Of a stretch of 64,000 nucleotides of DNA, positions 26,748 to 34,818 are shown piece by piece. The notes below the pieces were generated by a model. The model was not told the origin of the DNA. It was given only the letters and a program-made list of their open reading frames with translations, and did not search any database. The translations under genes and the position numbers were made by a program. The stretch is taken from positions 1,860,001 through 1,924,000 of the forward strand of contig NZ_CP076022.1 of NCBI RefSeq assembly GCF_018622995.1, given 5' to 3'. The stretch is from Arthrobacter jiangjiafuii (GTDB lineage: Bacteria; Actinomycetota; Actinomycetes; Actinomycetales; Micrococcaceae). Within the stretch, counting starts at the first letter, position 1. Every line of letters begins with the position of its first letter.

Positions 26748-26775
26748 GGGAACATTCGGTGCGGAACCGGCGTTG
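26748..26775 (+). promoter_or_regulatory. SigH/sigmaR-type promoter of rbpA
   Basis: GGGAAC (26748-26753), exactly 18 bases, then GTTG (26772-26775). This matches the GGGAAT/C-N18-GTT consensus of the thiol-stress sigma factors sigmaR (Streptomyces) and SigH (mycobacteria). It lies 70 bases upstream of the rbpA ATG. In Streptomyces coelicolor rbpA is a known sigmaR target, which fits. Confidence 0.75.
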
Positions 26776-26845
26776 ACTTCGGTGGGCCACCAGCACGACA
26801 GACGGGTCCCTTACGGGGTCCAACAGACTTGAAGAGGGAGAAAAG

Positions 26846-27202
26846 ATGAGCGATCGCAGCCTGCGGGGTATGCGCCTTGGCGCGCAGAGCATGGAGACTG
26901 AATCCGGTGTTGAGCCGGCTCCCCGCCAGCGGGTGGAATACCGCTGCGAGGATGGCGAACGCGTGTTTGTCACGTTCGCCGCCGAGGCCGACGTTCCTCC
27001 GGTCTGGGTTTCCAAGACCGGCAAGGAAGCCCTCCTGGTCGACGGCGAAAAGCCAGACACCAGCAATGACAAGCCGGTGCGTACGCACTGGGACATGCTG
27101 CTGGAACGCCGCAGCATCGAGGAGCTGGAAACGATCCTGCAGGATCGCCTGAATATCCTGCGGGAACGCCGCGGAGAGCGCACGACCACTTCCAAGAAGT
27201 AG
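26846..27202 (+). CDS. rbpA: RNA polymerase-binding protein RbpA
   Basis: 118 aa, the usual RbpA length. An N-terminal tail (SDRSLRGMRLGAQSMETE) precedes the core beta-barrel (RVEYRCEDGERVFVTFAAEADVPPVWVS), the basic linker and the sigma-interaction helix near the end (THWDMLLERRSIEELETILQDRLNILRERRG). RbpA binds the principal sigma factor and stabilises the open promoter complex. GAGGGAG precedes the ATG. It has a TATAAT box and a SigH/sigmaR-like promoter upstream, and a strong bidirectional terminator downstream shared with the mannosyltransferase gene. Confidence 0.95.
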   Translation: MSDRSLRGMRLGAQSMETESGVEPAPRQRVEYRCEDGERVFVTFAAEADVPPVWVSKTGKEALLVDGEKPDTSNDKPVRTHWDMLLERRSIEELETILQDRLNILRERRGERTTTSKK

Positions 27203-27221
27203 CCGGACGCACAAGGTCGCA

Positions 27222-27265
27222 AAAAAGGGAGGGTGGCTGCCATTAGGCAGCCACCCTCCCTTTTT
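27222..27265. terminator. Strong bidirectional intrinsic terminator
   Basis: Left arm AAAAAGGGAGGGTGGCTGCC (27222-27241), loop ATTA, and an exactly complementary right arm (27246-27265). The A-run on the left and T-run on the right give a U-tail in both directions. It separates convergent rbpA and the mannosyltransferase gene. Confidence 0.95.
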
Positions 27266-27271
27266 GCTTGT

Positions 27272-28000
27272 TCAGCCCCGGCGGGTCAACTTTTTCCAGC
27301 GGGCACCCAGGCCCCACTTGGTGACGTTGGCCATGGCCTCGAATACGATGTTGCCGCTCATCTTGGAGGCACCGAACTCCCGCTCGACGAAGGTGATCGG
27401 CACTTCCCTGATCTGGAGGCCCAGCCGGGCTACCCGGAAGGTCATGTCCACCTGGAAGCCGTAGCCAACCGATTCGACGGCGCCAAGATCCAGCTTTTCC
27501 AGCGTGGTCCGGCGGAATGCCCGGTAGCCTGCGGTAATGTCCCGCACCCTGACACCGAGCATCAGGCGGGAGTAGGTGCTGCCGCCACGCGAGAGGATCT
27601 TGCGGTGCAACGGCCAGTTGACCACTGAACCGCCGGGTACCCAGCGGGATCCGATGACCAGGTCTGCGCCGTCTTCGGCAGCTGCCAGCAGCAGCGGCAG
27701 CTGCTCCGGCTTGTGTGAGCCGTCGGCATCCATTTCCACCAGGACGTCGTAGTCCCGTTCCAGGCCCCAGCGGAAGCCGGCGATGTAGGCCGCACCCAGT
27801 CCTTCTTTGCCCTTGCGGTGCAGCACGTGGACCTGCGGGTCGACGGCGGCAATGCCGTCTGCGTAGTCGCCGGTGCCGTCCGGGCTGTTATCGTCCGCGA
27901 TCAGCACGTCCGAGTCCGGAACTGCCGCCCGCAGCCGCTGAAGCGTTTTCGGCAGGGACTCGATCTCGTTGTAAGTCGGGATGATGGTCAGGACGCGCAC
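27272..28000 (-). CDS. Polyprenol-phosphate mannosyltransferase (DPM1/Ppm1-like)
   Basis: 242 aa from GTG 28000, with GAAAGG 8 bases upstream. A GT2 fold with RVLTIIPTYNE (2-12), DDNSPDGTG (about 41-49) and the metal site EMDADGSHKP (about 93-102), then SRGGSTYSRLMLGV and DITAGYRAF. This pattern belongs to dolichol/polyprenol-phosphate mannose synthases. It should make polyprenol-P-mannose for cell-wall glycolipids or protein mannosylation. Only the catalytic domain is present, without the membrane Lnt-like part fused in mycobacterial Ppm1. It faces rbpA, as in the mycobacterial order rbpA-ppm1. Confidence 0.9.
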   Translation of the reverse strand: MRVLTIIPTYNEIESLPKTLQRLRAAVPDSDVLIADDNSPDGTGDYADGIAAVDPQVHVLHRKGKEGLGAAYIAGFRWGLERDYDVLVEMDADGSHKPEQLPLLLAAAEDGADLVIGSRWVPGGSVVNWPLHRKILSRGGSTYSRLMLGVRVRDITAGYRAFRRTTLEKLDLGAVESVGYGFQVDMTFRVARLGLQIREVPITFVEREFGASKMSGNIVFEAMANVTKWGLGARWKKLTRRG

Positions 28001-28454
28001 GCAAAAGCCTTTCGGTGGGGATAGGCCGCGCAAGATGGCAGCCGGTGGGGTTCTTACCCCGACAAGACTTCCCAGTATATGGGAGAGCTTCACCGCGTCC
28101 GGTAGGCATGCCTGCCGTGCCGGTCACATCCATGGAGCGTACCGCGGACGCACAACAGGGCAGGTTCTTCCGCCTTCGGGCCAGTCCCGGCCGGAGCCGG
28201 GGCTGTTTTCTACTGACGTGGGAACCTGCCCTGCTTGTGCACGTGGTCCCGACGTGCACTGGCGTGCAGTCGGGCGCGGCGTACTGATCTATCCGGCGCA
28301 TGACGGACCCGGTTTCCCGATGACCGCCTGCGATTCCCCTAGCCTACGTGCTGTTCCAGATGTGTCAATACGCCGCTGACTAGGGATATTGCCTCTGATC
28401 GCAGGTCAACCGCCCGTTTTGTGCCAGTGGCCGGACCCAGTAGTTAAGCGAAAA
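28001..28454. other. Gene-free spacer upstream of the mannosyltransferase
   Basis: About 450 bases without a convincing gene. On the minus strand TATACT (28079-28074), inside CCCAGTATATGGG, could be the -10 of the mannosyltransferase, about 73 bases before its GTG, but no good -35 is visible. The far end contains the terminator of the amidohydrolase. Nothing else stands out. Confidence 0.5.
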
Positions 28455-28491
28455 CTACCGGTCAGTAGTTTAGAACCCTACTGATCGGTAG
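28455..28491 (-). terminator. Intrinsic terminator overlapping the end of the amidohydrolase gene
   Basis: CTACCGGTCAGTAG (28455-28468) and CTACTGATCGGTAG (28478-28491) form a 14-bp stem with one G-T pair. On the minus strand a TTTTCG run follows. The upstream arm is made of the last coding codons and the TAA stop lies in the 9-base loop. Confidence 0.8.
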
Positions 28492-30113
28492 AGTTCTGCC
28501 CCGTTGTGGACGGTCAGCAGGCAACGCGGCTGGTGCGCGGTATCCAGCGCGGGAAGGAGAGGCGTGCCGGCCCGGGGGTCGGTGCTCCACGATGCACCCT
28601 TGGCATCCGGAGTCTGCACCATCAGTTCTTCGACCTCCCAAACTGCGTAGGAAGCGGGGGCACCCGGTGCGAGTTGCCCCAGCATGAAGTTGCCGGAACC
28701 TGCAGCACGCCAGCCGGCACGGGTATGCCCAATGAATGCAGCACGTGCGGAAATCCGCTCTGCGGGGTTCGTGTGGTTGACCGCTGCCCGGACCGCCGAC
28801 CACGGATCAGTCGGAATAACCGGAGCATCAGAACCCAGGGCTACCATGACGCCGGCAGACAGCAGGGAAGCGAACCGGTTCATGGAGCGGCTGCGCGCCC
28901 CCAGCCGCTGCTCGTACAAGCCGCCCTCGCCGCCCCATGCTGTATCAAATCCGGACTGCATACTGGCCACGGCCCCGTAGCGGACAAGTTCGGCGATGGC
29001 GGCGTCGTCGGCCAGTTCCAGATGTTCCATGCGGTGGTGGGAGGCGCGGATGCGGTCCTCACCAACGGCGTCAGCGGCGATCCGGAGCCCGGCCAGCACC
29101 GTATCCAGAGCGGCATCACCGATGACGTGGAAACCGCCCTGGATCCCGGCCCGCGTGGTGAGCTCGAGGTGCCGGCCGGCCTGTTCCGCCGTGAGGAAGA
29201 GCGTTCCCGTGGAACCGGGTGAGTCTGCATAGGGGGTGCGCAGGGCGGCTGTCCGGGCACCGATGGAGCCGTCCATGTTCAGGTCACCGGCCAGTCCCAG
29301 CAGGCGGCCTTCGAACGGCGCGGTGATTTCGGCCAGCTCCGCTTCGCTCTGCGCCAGCTGGCCCCAGTACGGCAGCACCTGCGGCAGCGGGTCCGCCCCC
29401 AGGCTGCCTTCCAGGCCCATCAGCTCGCGCAGGTCTTCGACCGGGCCAATATGCGGTGCAGCCATTTCCGTTACGGCGATGATGCCCTGCGCCGCGGCGT
29501 GCTTCAGCGCTGCCTGCTGGTAGCGGGAGCGCTGGGCCAGGTCCAGGGAGCGGGAAGCGGTGCGTGCCAGGGTGTGCGCCGACCGCACCACGAAGCCGTT
29601 GTCCCAGCCCTCGTGCGCGGCCAGGTCCAGTGAGGCAGCAAGCGTTCCGGAGACCACTGCGCAGTGCACATCCGTCCGCGCAAGGTAGACGGGACGGAAG
29701 CCGGAGGCGGCATCCAGTTCCGCTGCAGTCGGCACCCTGCGTTCGGGCCACGAGGACTCGTCCCATCCATACCCGTCGATCAGCCCCTCACTGCCGGCGG
29801 CGGCTTTGGCGACGAGCTCCAGCAGTTCGGCCAGCGACCCGGCATTGGAGAGGTCCAGGGAGGACAGCGCGGCTCCGGTCTCGGTGATGTGGGCGTGCGA
29901 GTCCACGAACCCGGGGGTGATGAGGGCGCCCTGCAGGTCCACGACCTTCATCCGGGCATCCTGGATGGACGTGGCGGCGTGTTCGGAGCCCACCCACGCC
30001 ACGGTGTCCCCGTCCACCAGCATCGCTGTGGCAAACGGGTCCGCGGCGCTGTACACGGACCCGTTGCGGTAAAGCGTCAGCTGTGATGAAGCGGGAAGGG
30101 ATGTGGCGTTCAA
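28470..30113 (-). CDS. Amidohydrolase, YtcJ-like family
   Basis: 547 aa from TTG 30113, which has AGGTGAG 4 bases upstream; a longer TTG at 30194 has none. VVDLQGALITPGFVDSHAHITETG gives the first metal-binding HxH pair; GGFHVIGDAALDTVL carries a further His, and SHHRMEHLELADDAAIAEL and ALGSDAPVIP the rest of the site. The arrangement matches YtcJ-like/exoenzyme-regulatory amidohydrolases with one or two metals. Substrate unknown. It follows helY by 112 bases on the same strand and its 3' end forms an intrinsic terminator. Confidence 0.85.
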   Translation of the reverse strand: MNATSLPASSQLTLYRNGSVYSAADPFATAMLVDGDTVAWVGSEHAATSIQDARMKVVDLQGALITPGFVDSHAHITETGAALSSLDLSNAGSLAELLELVAKAAAGSEGLIDGYGWDESSWPERRVPTAAELDAASGFRPVYLARTDVHCAVVSGTLAASLDLAAHEGWDNGFVVRSAHTLARTASRSLDLAQRSRYQQAALKHAAAQGIIAVTEMAAPHIGPVEDLRELMGLEGSLGADPLPQVLPYWGQLAQSEAELAEITAPFEGRLLGLAGDLNMDGSIGARTAALRTPYADSPGSTGTLFLTAEQAGRHLELTTRAGIQGGFHVIGDAALDTVLAGLRIAADAVGEDRIRASHHRMEHLELADDAAIAELVRYGAVASMQSGFDTAWGGEGGLYEQRLGARSRSMNRFASLLSAGVMVALGSDAPVIPTDPWSAVRAAVNHTNPAERISARAAFIGHTRAGWRAAGSGNFMLGQLAPGAPASYAVWEVEELMVQTPDAKGASWSTDPRAGTPLLPALDTAHQPRCLLTVHNGAELYRSVGF

Positions 30114-30225
30114 GGACTCACCTGTTTTCGGTAGGGCTGGATGTATTTCCGCACCCGGGCAGACGGGGGCGGCTTGGCTGGAGTTGGTGCTCAAACTGCG
30201 GGTCGGGAGAGGACGGATCCGGTGC

Positions 30226-33081
30226 TTATTCGCTGACGGCTGAGTACGCGACGACGCCGCGGCGGATCAGGGCGATCGCATCGATGCAGCGGCGGCGCAG
30301 GCCCGGCGGCAGGTCCGGAACCTTGGCGAGCTGGTCCAGCAGGTCGATAACCTGCTTGGTCCAGCGCACAAAGTCGCCGGCGGCCAGTTCGGTTCCGTTC
30401 AGCGCCAGCTGCAGGTGCTTGCCCTTGGCCCATTTGTACATTGGCCAGACCAAACCGAGATCCGGTTCGCCGGTCTGCGGCAGCCGCTCAGCGTCCTCCA
30501 GATCGGTGAGGCGGGACCACTGGACGATGATGGCATCCGTGGCCACCTCAAGCGAAACGCTGGGCAGGCGCGGACGCACGCCACGCTCCTCCCGCTTGGC
30601 CTGGTAGACCAACGCTGTGGCAAGGGCGGCCAGCTCGGCGGCGTCGACGTCGTTAAACGCCCCGTGCTGCAGCGACAGGGCAATCAGCAGGTCCTTTTCA
30701 CCGTAGATGCGCCGCAGTTTCTGGCCCGCAGGGGTAACGACGGCGCGCCCGTTCTCGTCCGGCGCCACGTAGCCGTAGTGGCCCAGTACATTGCACACCC
30801 GGTCAAAGGTCTTGGCGATCGTGTTGGTGCGGCCGCGGATCTGCGCCGCGAGATTGTCCGTCTCCCGGCGCAGTTTCCACCAGCGCTCGGCCCAGCGGGC
30901 ATGGTTTTCCCGGTCGCTGCAGCCGTGGCAGGGGTGGGCCCGCAGTTTCCGGCGCAGCTCGGTGATGGCCTGCTCCTGCCGGTTGGCGCCACCCTGGTGC
31001 AGGTCCGCGCGGCGTTTGGCGGCGGGGCGCGGAGGCCTGTGGTCATGCAGGGCGTTGCGGACCGAGGATGCCAGATCGCGGCGGTCCTTGGCCGTGCGGG
31101 AGTTGAAGGCCTTCGGGATCCGGATATGCGAGACGTTCTCCACGGCCCCGTCCAACTCGGAAGCGGTGATGCGGCGGATCTGCTTGTCCTCGGTCAGCAC
31201 GGTGGTCCGGGCATCGCGTCCTGGCTGGGAGGCATCCGGCAGAACCACTGCGTACCCGGAGTTCCGACCGCCGGGGATCAGGATGACGTCGCCCGGGGCG
31301 AGCCCGTCCAGCGACGCCGCGATGGCGGAGCGGCGGTCCCGTGCATGTGTCTTGGACGCCTGTGCCTCCAGATCAGAGAGTTCCCGCCGCAGTGCCGAGT
31401 ACTCGGTGAAGTCCCCCAGATGGCAGGTCATCGCTTTTTCATATCCGGCCAGGGATTCCTCCCGCGACCGCACCTGCTTTGCGAGGCCCACCACGGAGCG
31501 GTCGGCCTGGAACTGGGCGAAGGAGGATTCGAGGATTTCACGCGAACGTTCGCGCCCGAACTGGGCCATGAGGTTGATGCTCATGTTGTAGGTGGGCCGG
31601 AAGCTGGAGTTCAGCGGATAGGTCCGCCGGGACGCCAGGCCGGCGACGGCAGCGGGATCGGTGCCGGGCTGCCAGAGGACGACGGCGTGGCCCTCGACGT
31701 CGATGCCGCGCCGGCCGGCGCGGCCGGTGAGCTGGGTGTACTCCCCCGCGGTGATGTCGACGTGGGCTTCACCGTTGAACTTATCCAGCTTCTCCAGGAC
31801 CACGGTGCGGGCAGGCATGTTGATGCCCAGCGCCAGCGTTTCAGTGGCGAAGACGGCACGGACCAGGCCAGCGGTGAAGAGCCGCTCCACTACTTCCTTG
31901 AAGGTGGGCAGCATGCCGGCATGGTGGGCAGCGAAGCCCCGGATCAGCCCTTCGCGCCAGGTCCAGAAGCCCAGCACCTCCAAGTCATCCTCGGGGATGT
32001 CCTGGCTGGCTTCGTCGACGATCCGGGCGATGGCCATGCGCTCGGATTCGTTGGTGAGCCAGAGCCCGGATTCGACACACTGGCGCACGGCGCCGTCACA
32101 GCCGTTGCGGGAGAAAATGAAGGTGATGGCCGGCAGCAGCCCGCGCTTGTTCAGCTGGGCGATGACGGCGGGACGGGAGGCCTTGGGGATGCGGCTGATC
32201 GGCGGTCCGGCGTGTCCGCGCCGCGACCCGTCACGGCGGCTGGAGTGGGAGGACCCGCGGGAGCCACCCCAGTGCCCGCCATGGCCGCGCTGGTTGATGC
32301 GGGATTCCGCGCGGGCCAGCTCCTGCAGCTCCGGATTCACCCGGTAGCGTTCCTGCACGCCGCCCTGCTGTTCGGGTCCGGCCGCCTCATCGAAGGAGAC
32401 ATCCGATTCGAACAGGTCCATGATGTCCCGGCCCACCATGACGTGCTGCCACAGCGGCACCGGGCGGTGCTCGGAGACGACGACGTCGGTGTCCCCGCGG
32501 ACTGTGTCCAGCCAGGCACCGAATTCCTCGGCGTTGGAGACGGTGGCGCTGAGCGAGACCAACTGGACGTCGGAGCGCAGGTGGATGATGACTTCCTCCC
32601 ACACGGCCCCGCGGAACCGGTCTGCGAGATAGTGCACCTCGTCCATCACCACATAGCCCAGGTCATCCAGGGTGGCGGAGTTGGAGTAGAGCATGTTCCG
32701 CAGCACTTCGGTGGTCATGACCACCACGTCTGCTTCAGGGTTGATGCTGGTGTCCCCGGTGAGCAGCCCCACCCGCTCCGAGCCGTAGGACGCCGAGAGC
32801 TCCAGGTACTTCTGGTTGCTGAGGGCCTTGATGGGGGTGGTGTAGAACGCCTTGAGTCCGCGCTCCAGTGCCCGGTATACGGCAAACTCCCCTACCACCG
32901 TTTTGCCGGCACCGGTCGGGGCGGCCACAAGGACGCCGCGGCCGGCTTCAACGGCCCGGCACGCCTCCGATTGGAAAGGGTCAAGGTCAAAACCGAGTTG
33001 CTGCTCAAAGACTCCCAGGGAAGTCTTGGAGTGCTCGGCACGTTCTTTCGCGGCCAGGTACCGCTCCGACGGGGAGGTCAT
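30226..33081 (-). CDS. helY: Ski2/Mtr4-like DEVH-box RNA helicase (HelY type)
   Basis: 951 aa. Walker A APTGAGKT (54-61), TTPIKALSNQ (81-90), DEVH box (147-150), then LSATVSN; the RecA2 part has GINMPARTVVLEKLDKF and QLTGRAGRRGID. The C-terminal DSHCT-like domain (about 780-951) completes the Ski2 family. It should unwind structured RNA in 3'-5' turnover; the exact bacterial role is unclear. The ATG follows TAGGCT by 6 bases, so it may be leaderless. It keeps its usual place after tatC. Low-complexity RGGHGGHWGGSRGSSHSSRRDG forms an insert near residue 265. Confidence 0.92.
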   Translation of the reverse strand: MTSPSERYLAAKERAEHSKTSLGVFEQQLGFDLDPFQSEACRAVEAGRGVLVAAPTGAGKTVVGEFAVYRALERGLKAFYTTPIKALSNQKYLELSASYGSERVGLLTGDTSINPEADVVVMTTEVLRNMLYSNSATLDDLGYVVMDEVHYLADRFRGAVWEEVIIHLRSDVQLVSLSATVSNAEEFGAWLDTVRGDTDVVVSEHRPVPLWQHVMVGRDIMDLFESDVSFDEAAGPEQQGGVQERYRVNPELQELARAESRINQRGHGGHWGGSRGSSHSSRRDGSRRGHAGPPISRIPKASRPAVIAQLNKRGLLPAITFIFSRNGCDGAVRQCVESGLWLTNESERMAIARIVDEASQDIPEDDLEVLGFWTWREGLIRGFAAHHAGMLPTFKEVVERLFTAGLVRAVFATETLALGINMPARTVVLEKLDKFNGEAHVDITAGEYTQLTGRAGRRGIDVEGHAVVLWQPGTDPAAVAGLASRRTYPLNSSFRPTYNMSINLMAQFGRERSREILESSFAQFQADRSVVGLAKQVRSREESLAGYEKAMTCHLGDFTEYSALRRELSDLEAQASKTHARDRRSAIAASLDGLAPGDVILIPGGRNSGYAVVLPDASQPGRDARTTVLTEDKQIRRITASELDGAVENVSHIRIPKAFNSRTAKDRRDLASSVRNALHDHRPPRPAAKRRADLHQGGANRQEQAITELRRKLRAHPCHGCSDRENHARWAERWWKLRRETDNLAAQIRGRTNTIAKTFDRVCNVLGHYGYVAPDENGRAVVTPAGQKLRRIYGEKDLLIALSLQHGAFNDVDAAELAALATALVYQAKREERGVRPRLPSVSLEVATDAIIVQWSRLTDLEDAERLPQTGEPDLGLVWPMYKWAKGKHLQLALNGTELAAGDFVRWTKQVIDLLDQLAKVPDLPPGLRRRCIDAIALIRRGVVAYSAVSE

Positions 33082-33174
33082 ATTCCCAGCCTAGACTCTG
33101 GGCGGCCCGGCCGCCGCACAGCGGGCTGCCGCTCAGCGTTGGGCTGAACCGCTGGCGGGTGATGTCGCTCACGT

Positions 33175-34002
33175 TCAGAGCTTGTCCAGCGGAGTTGCTG
33201 TGTCCGCCGAGGCACTGACGGCCGCTTCACGGGCAGCATTCCTGCGGGCACGGCGTTTGTCATTGATGAGGCAGATACCCACCGCCACACCGAAGAGCAG
33301 CAACAGAGGTGCGGCCATGTAGAACATGGTTAGTGCATCCCCGCCCGGCGCTGCCATGGCAGCGAACACGCAGATGAGGAAGATCGTGATCCGCCAGTAC
33401 TTGATGATGAGCTTGCCCGGGAGGATCCCGGTCATGTTGAGGCCCACCAGCACCACGGGTATGAGGAACGCGATGCCGAAAGCCAGCAGCAGGCGCAGCA
33501 CGAAAGCAAGATAGACGCTGGCGGTGATGACGTTGGCGCTGCCTTCGGGGGTGAATCCGGTGAGCACGTCGATGGCGCTGGGCAGGAGAATCCAAGCCAG
33601 CACCACACCGCCGAGGAACAGCGGTATGGAGGCGGCTAGGAATCCCAGGGCAGTACGGCGCTCCTTGGTCTTCAGGCCCGGCGTGATGAACGCCCACAGC
33701 TGGTACAGCCATACCGGACAGGACATGAGCAGACCGAGGAAGACGGAGACCTGAATCATCTGGTCGAAGGGGGTTGCCACACCTTCGAAGTTGATGGTGG
33801 CAAACCGGCCGTCCTGGTTTCCCACGTCCAGGACCGGCCGGGTGAGGGCGTTGAAGGCAGGCATGTAGAGGAAGAAACCCGCCACAGTCCCTAAAATCAC
33901 GGCTATGCCCGATTTGAACAGGCGGTTGCGGGCTTCCCGCAGGTGTTCCTTAAGGGCCATCCGCCCTTCTGGGTTGGATTTGCGCCCTTTGGTCAGCGGC
34001 AC
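33175..34002 (-). CDS. tatC: Sec-independent protein translocase TatC
   Basis: 275 aa from GTG 34002. The sequence KGRKSNPEGRMALKEHLREARNRLFKSG is the actinobacterial TatC start and includes the conserved N-terminal Glu (EHL). Six membrane helices follow, with PFDQMIQVS and LGFLAASIPLFLGG among the conserved loops. TatC binds twin-arginine signals and forms the core of the Tat export channel. The ATG at 33960 would lose the conserved N-terminus. It starts 5 bases after tatA, so they are co-translated. No tatB is near, as is common in actinobacteria. Confidence 0.95.
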   Translation of the reverse strand: MPLTKGRKSNPEGRMALKEHLREARNRLFKSGIAVILGTVAGFFLYMPAFNALTRPVLDVGNQDGRFATINFEGVATPFDQMIQVSVFLGLLMSCPVWLYQLWAFITPGLKTKERRTALGFLAASIPLFLGGVVLAWILLPSAIDVLTGFTPEGSANVITASVYLAFVLRLLLAFGIAFLIPVVLVGLNMTGILPGKLIIKYWRITIFLICVFAAMAAPGGDALTMFYMAAPLLLLFGVAVGICLINDKRRARRNAAREAAVSASADTATPLDKL

Positions 34003-34007
34003 TGCCG

Positions 34008-34325
34008 TTAGAGGCTGGTGGGCGGGTTACCGGCAGGCCGCTGGTCCGTGCCGGGTGCTGCTGCCGCGCCGTGGGCGCCGGGAGTGGCAGGCGGAGCCTG
34101 CGCCGCCGGCTTGCCAAGGTCAACCGGGTTGTTAACGACCCGTCCCTCGACGGGGTCGGAGGAAGCGGTGTCGGACGTGTTCTCGTCCTTCATCTGGCGG
34201 ACCTCGGACTTGAAGATACGCAGGGACTGACCCACGCTGCGCGCCAGCCCGGGAAGCTTGGGTGCACCGAAGAGAAGGATGGCCAGAACGACCAGAATTG
34301 CAATGTGCCAGCCTTGAATGTTCAT
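34008..34325 (-). CDS. tatA: Sec-independent translocase TatA
   Basis: 105 aa. A short N-terminal helix (GWHIAILVVLAILLFGAPKLPGLARSVG) ends in the FG-hinge and is followed by the amphipathic helix, then a Pro/Ala-rich disordered tail. TatA rings assemble with TatC to move folded proteins across the membrane. The tail is longer than in E. coli TatA, as in other actinobacteria. Located between the 112-aa membrane protein and tatC. Confidence 0.93.
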   Translation of the reverse strand: MNIQGWHIAILVVLAILLFGAPKLPGLARSVGQSLRIFKSEVRQMKDENTSDTASSDPVEGRVVNNPVDLGKPAAQAPPATPGAHGAAAAPGTDQRPAGNPPTSL

Positions 34326-34357
34326 GCCGGTGTCCTTTCGTTTTGAGACAGTTTACG

Positions 34358-34696
34358 TCAGAGGTCTGGGAAGTCCCGCAGGGCGCGGGGCTGTCCGCTT
34401 GCCGTGCGACGGCGGACCCGGCGCTCCCGGCGGGCGGCCTTGCGTTCCTCTTTGCCTTCTTCGTAGCGGGTGCGCACCAGGATTGGATCCTCGAAGATCG
34501 CAGGTTCCGGCGCGGTGCGTACGACTTCGGAGGCACCGGGCGCCGGCGCCTGGATATTCAGCGCCGACATGGCGGTTTCAGCTTCGCGCAGGACAGCCAT
34601 GAACCGACGGAACAGCCGCCACCCCACAAGGGCGAAAAAAGCGGCTGCGGCGACGACAAGCGCCGACCAAATCAGGATCCAGGACCACCAAGGCAT
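34358..34696 (-). CDS. Small single-pass membrane protein in the Tat/Paf region
   Basis: 112 aa. One N-terminal helix (WWSWILIWSALVVAAAAFFALVGWRLF, about 3-29) leads to a cytosolic part with AEPAIFED-like acidic residues and a strongly basic C-terminal stretch (EERKAARRERRVRRRTASG). I know no assigned function; the topology is that of a membrane-anchored nucleic-acid or ribosome contact. It lies between pafBC (122-base gap) and tatA (32-base gap) on the same strand, so it may be made with Tat. ATG at 34696 is the first start in the frame. Confidence 0.6.
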   Translation of the reverse strand: MPWWSWILIWSALVVAAAAFFALVGWRLFRRFMAVLREAETAMSALNIQAPAPGASEVVRTAPEPAIFEDPILVRTRYEEGKEERKAARRERRVRRRTASGQPRALRDFPDL

Positions 34697-34818
34697 GGTT
34701 CCAGCATAGTGGAGCCGCCGGCTGGCTTCTGCCGTTGTCCGGGAGGACCCTTCCCCGCGTCTGGCGGACCGCTGAAGGGCTGGTGGTCATTAGTTACACA
34801 GTTGTGGGTCCATGTTAG

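Noticed and set aside
30415-33147. A 910-codon plus-strand open frame antisense of helY
   Set aside because: It is a shadow of the GC-rich third-position bias of helY. Composition is Gly/Val/His/Gln-rich with no domain, and helY has all helicase motifs.
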